NCBI GenBank assembly: GCA_003210895.1
Contig: QCUB01000009.1
Span: 1 to 40,839, forward strand
From: Prochlorococcus sp. AG-676-M04
Lineage (GTDB): Bacteria; Cyanobacteriota; Cyanobacteriia; PCC-6307; Cyanobiaceae
DNA length: 40,839 nt
Reading direction: 5' to 3'
Every line of letters starts with the position of its first letter. Position 1 is the first letter of the stretch. The translations under genes and the position numbers were made by a program. Shown here piece by piece: positions 29,756 through 40,839 of the stretch. Under the pieces are notes generated by a model. The model had not been told where the DNA came from. It saw only the letters and a list, made by a program, of their open reading frames with translations, and searched no databases.

Positions 29756-29825
29756 ATTCTTAATATTAATTAAAATTCAATTAATTAATAAAGTAATTTA
29801 GTGTTCTAAATTAAATTATATATTA

Positions 29826-29855
29826 TTGATTAGTGGACTAAATCTTTGGTATGAT
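29826..29855 (+). promoter_or_regulatory. rpsT: Probable sigma-70-type promoter for rpsT
   Basis: TTGATT at 29826-29831 and TATGAT at 29850-29855 are separated by 18 bp and match the -35 and -10 consensus hexamers well. The rpsT GTG start lies 27 bp beyond the -10 element, which would leave a leader of about 20 nt. Identified by eye only; no transcription data. Confidence 0.5.
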
Positions 29856-29882
29856 ATAAATCTCTAACCTATTTTAATTTCT

Positions 29883-30176
29883 GTGGCCAATAACAAATCA
29901 GCAAAAAAGAGAATTCAAGTTGCTGAAAGAAACCGTTTAGTTAATAAATCATATAAATCAACAGTAAGAACATTAACGAAAAAAACATTAGCTAACTGTG
30001 AGAAATATAAGCAAGACCCTAATTCAGATAACAAAGATCTTGTTCAGTTAAGTGTTAATGAAACTTTTAGTCTCATTGATAAGGCAGTCAAAAAGAATGT
30101 TCTACATAGGAACAACGGCGCTAACAAAAAATCAAGAATCAATAAGTTAGTTAAAAATTTTCTTACAAACAAATAA
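29883..30176 (+). CDS. rpsT: 30S ribosomal protein S20
   Basis: This 97-residue, lysine- and arginine-rich helical protein matches S20: ANNKSAKKRIQVAERNRLVNKSYKS at the start and KNVLHRNNGANKKSRINK near the end. It binds 16S rRNA helix 44 and the 5' domain. The start is GTG at 29883; this produces the standard S20 N-terminus after Met, and no ATG is available upstream in frame. tatD follows after 10 bp, so the two are probably one transcript. Confidence 0.96.
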   Translation: MANNKSAKKRIQVAERNRLVNKSYKSTVRTLTKKTLANCEKYKQDPNSDNKDLVQLSVNETFSLIDKAVKKNVLHRNNGANKKSRINKLVKNFLTNK

Positions 30177-30186
30177 TTGAGCAAAT

Positions 30187-30981
30187 ATGAGCGATATTGA
30201 ACTCATAGATTCTCATTGCCATTTGATATTTGAAAACTTTGAGAAAGATCTTGAAGAAGTTGTTTCAAGATGGCGTTCAATTGGAGTTAAAAAACTGCTC
30301 CATGCTTGTTGTGAATTATCCGAAATTCCTAAATTACAAAAAATATGTCGAAAATTTGATGAATTATATTATTCAGTTGGTCTACATCCTCTTGAAGCTA
30401 GTAAGTGGGAATGTAATTCTAAATCTATTTTAAAAAATGCCGCTCAAGGAGATTCAAGAGTAGTTGCTATTGGTGAGTTAGGGCTAGATTTTTTTAAAAG
30501 TGATAATACAAATAGACAGATAGATGCCCTTGTTCCACAGATGCATTTAGCAAGTGAACTTGGATTGCCTGTAATTATTCATTGTAGAGATGCTGCAAAT
30601 GAGATGATCAAAATATGTAATGATCTCTCTAGACAAGGCAAATGTCCTAAAGGAGTTTTACATTGTTGGACGGGGACTCCAGATGAGATGAAGCAATTTT
30701 TAGATCTTGGATTCTATATAAGTTTTAGCGGGATAGTTACGTTCCCTAAAGCATACGAAATTCATGAGTGTGCAAGAATTGTTCCTAGTGATAGATATTT
30801 AATAGAGACAGATGCACCCTTTTTAGCGCCTGTACCACATAGAGGGAAAAGGAATGAACCTGCTTTTGTTAAAAGTGTAGCTAACTCTTTGGCTAATTTA
30901 AGATCTTCTGAATTGAGAAATATTGCTTTAGAGTCATCTAGGAATGCTGAAGATTTGTTTAAATTTGACTTGATAAAGTGA
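30187..30981 (+). CDS. tatD: TatD family metal-dependent hydrolase/DNase
   Basis: This 264-residue TIM-barrel amidohydrolase has the metal-binding DSHCHL motif with His10 and His12. It also has AIGELGLDFF with the ligand Glu, VIIHCRDA, GVLHCWTG and LIETDAPFLAP with the ligand Asp. Family members are magnesium-dependent 3'-5' exonucleases acting on DNA or RNA, or D-aminoacyl-tRNA deacylase-like enzymes; the exact substrate is not predictable. It lies 10 bp after rpsT and 237 bp before rpoB, in the same direction. Confidence 0.93.
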   Translation: MSDIELIDSHCHLIFENFEKDLEEVVSRWRSIGVKKLLHACCELSEIPKLQKICRKFDELYYSVGLHPLEASKWECNSKSILKNAAQGDSRVVAIGELGLDFFKSDNTNRQIDALVPQMHLASELGLPVIIHCRDAANEMIKICNDLSRQGKCPKGVLHCWTGTPDEMKQFLDLGFYISFSGIVTFPKAYEIHECARIVPSDRYLIETDAPFLAPVPHRGKRNEPAFVKSVANSLANLRSSELRNIALESSRNAEDLFKFDLIK

Positions 30982-31218
30982 CACTGAACCTGGTAGTATT
31001 AAAAATTACTGGAAATTTTTCTTAATTATTAGTATTGAGCTAATTAAAGTTTGGTTTTATTACCTTTATCTTTAAATATTTCAGCTATTATAAATTAAGG
31101 TTTTTGTTGAATTCAAGACTAAAATCTTGATTTCAAATCAAAAGTCTTTATTTTTTTCTAAAAATTAATTGAAATTTATAGTAATTAGTAAATCTTACAG
31201 AATGGCGGGTTTTCTTGG
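30982..31218 (+). promoter_or_regulatory. Leader region upstream of rpoB
   Basis: This 237-bp AT-rich spacer probably contains the rpoBC1C2 promoter. A 7-bp all-A/T inverted repeat (31001-31007 with 31014-31020, 6-base loop) follows tatD and could weakly end or process its transcript. No L10-L12 ribosomal genes lie upstream, unlike in E. coli. No small ORF or RNA gene was recognised, and the promoter position could not be fixed by eye. Confidence 0.35.
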
Positions 31219-40593
<9,375 letters not shown>

Positions 40594-40594
40594 A

Positions 40595-40795
<201 letters not shown>

Positions 40796-40839
40796 TTACT
40801 CTATATAATTTGGATTACTAATAATTGAAGAATCTTCTT
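40796..40839. other. Right-edge sequence with no assignable gene
   Basis: The last 44 bases are AT-rich. On the minus strand a short open frame enters from the right edge and meets a stop, so a convergent gene could end here, but too little is visible to say so. Confidence 0.2.

Noticed and set aside
40796..40839. C-terminal end of a minus-strand gene at the right edge
   Set aside because: Only about a dozen codons are visible before a stop, which is too little to separate from chance.

Overview
The window looks like chromosomal core DNA of a picocyanobacterium, most likely a high-light-adapted Prochlorococcus. The base composition is strongly AT-rich (roughly one third GC by eye). RNA polymerase has the cyanobacterial split of beta-prime into rpoC1 and rpoC2, and a 50-codon high-light-inducible (Hli) gene follows rpoC2. 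There is a ferredoxin-type glutamate synthase, an LL-diaminopimelate aminotransferase, a homolog of the cyanobacterial MPBQ/MSBQ methyltransferase, and small cyanobacterial families (DUF1997, DUF3493). Genes are tightly packed, with no insertion sequence, prophage or CRISPR array.

Layout. 1-3641 (-): glutamate synthase, cut by the left edge. 3836-8558 (+): the str cluster rpsL-rpsG-fusA-tuf-rpsJ. 8616-10208 (+): a LON-domain protein abutting the MPBQ/MSBQ methyltransferase. 10209-11054 (-): pheA. 11108-11626 (+): a DUF1997 protein. 11612-14012 (-): rne followed by overlapping rnhB. 14311-15893 (+): dapL and clpS. 15919-20330 (-): a B12-type radical SAM protein and two glycosyltransferases (GT2 and an ArnT/PMT-like membrane enzyme), behind an odd tRNA-Thr(CGU) at 20357-20428. 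20483-20722 (+): a DUF3493 protein. 20724-26409 (-): the rimP-nusA-ylxR-infB operon. 26574-28472 (+): an HtrA-type protease and rpiA. 28469-29755 (-): hisD. 29883-30981 (+): rpsT and tatD. 31219-40593 (+): rpoB-rpoC1-rpoC2. 40643-40795 (+): the hli gene.

Most genes serve central information processing (translation factors, ribosomal proteins, RNA polymerase, RNA decay) or nitrogen and amino-acid metabolism. The least ordinary stretch is 15.9-20.4 kb: a radical SAM enzyme of unknown substrate, two glycosyltransferases that could form a lipid-carrier glycosylation pair, a ten-base A tract at the start of the membrane glycosyltransferase, and a tRNA with acceptor-stem mismatches and a shortened D-loop just upstream. 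Other points worth checking are a perfect 57-bp direct repeat in the IF-2 N-terminal region, several intergenic palindromes in the ribosomal and polymerase operons, a U-rich rne leader, and four convergent gene pairs whose stop codons touch or overlap. I did not find convincing evidence of an entirely new multi-gene system.
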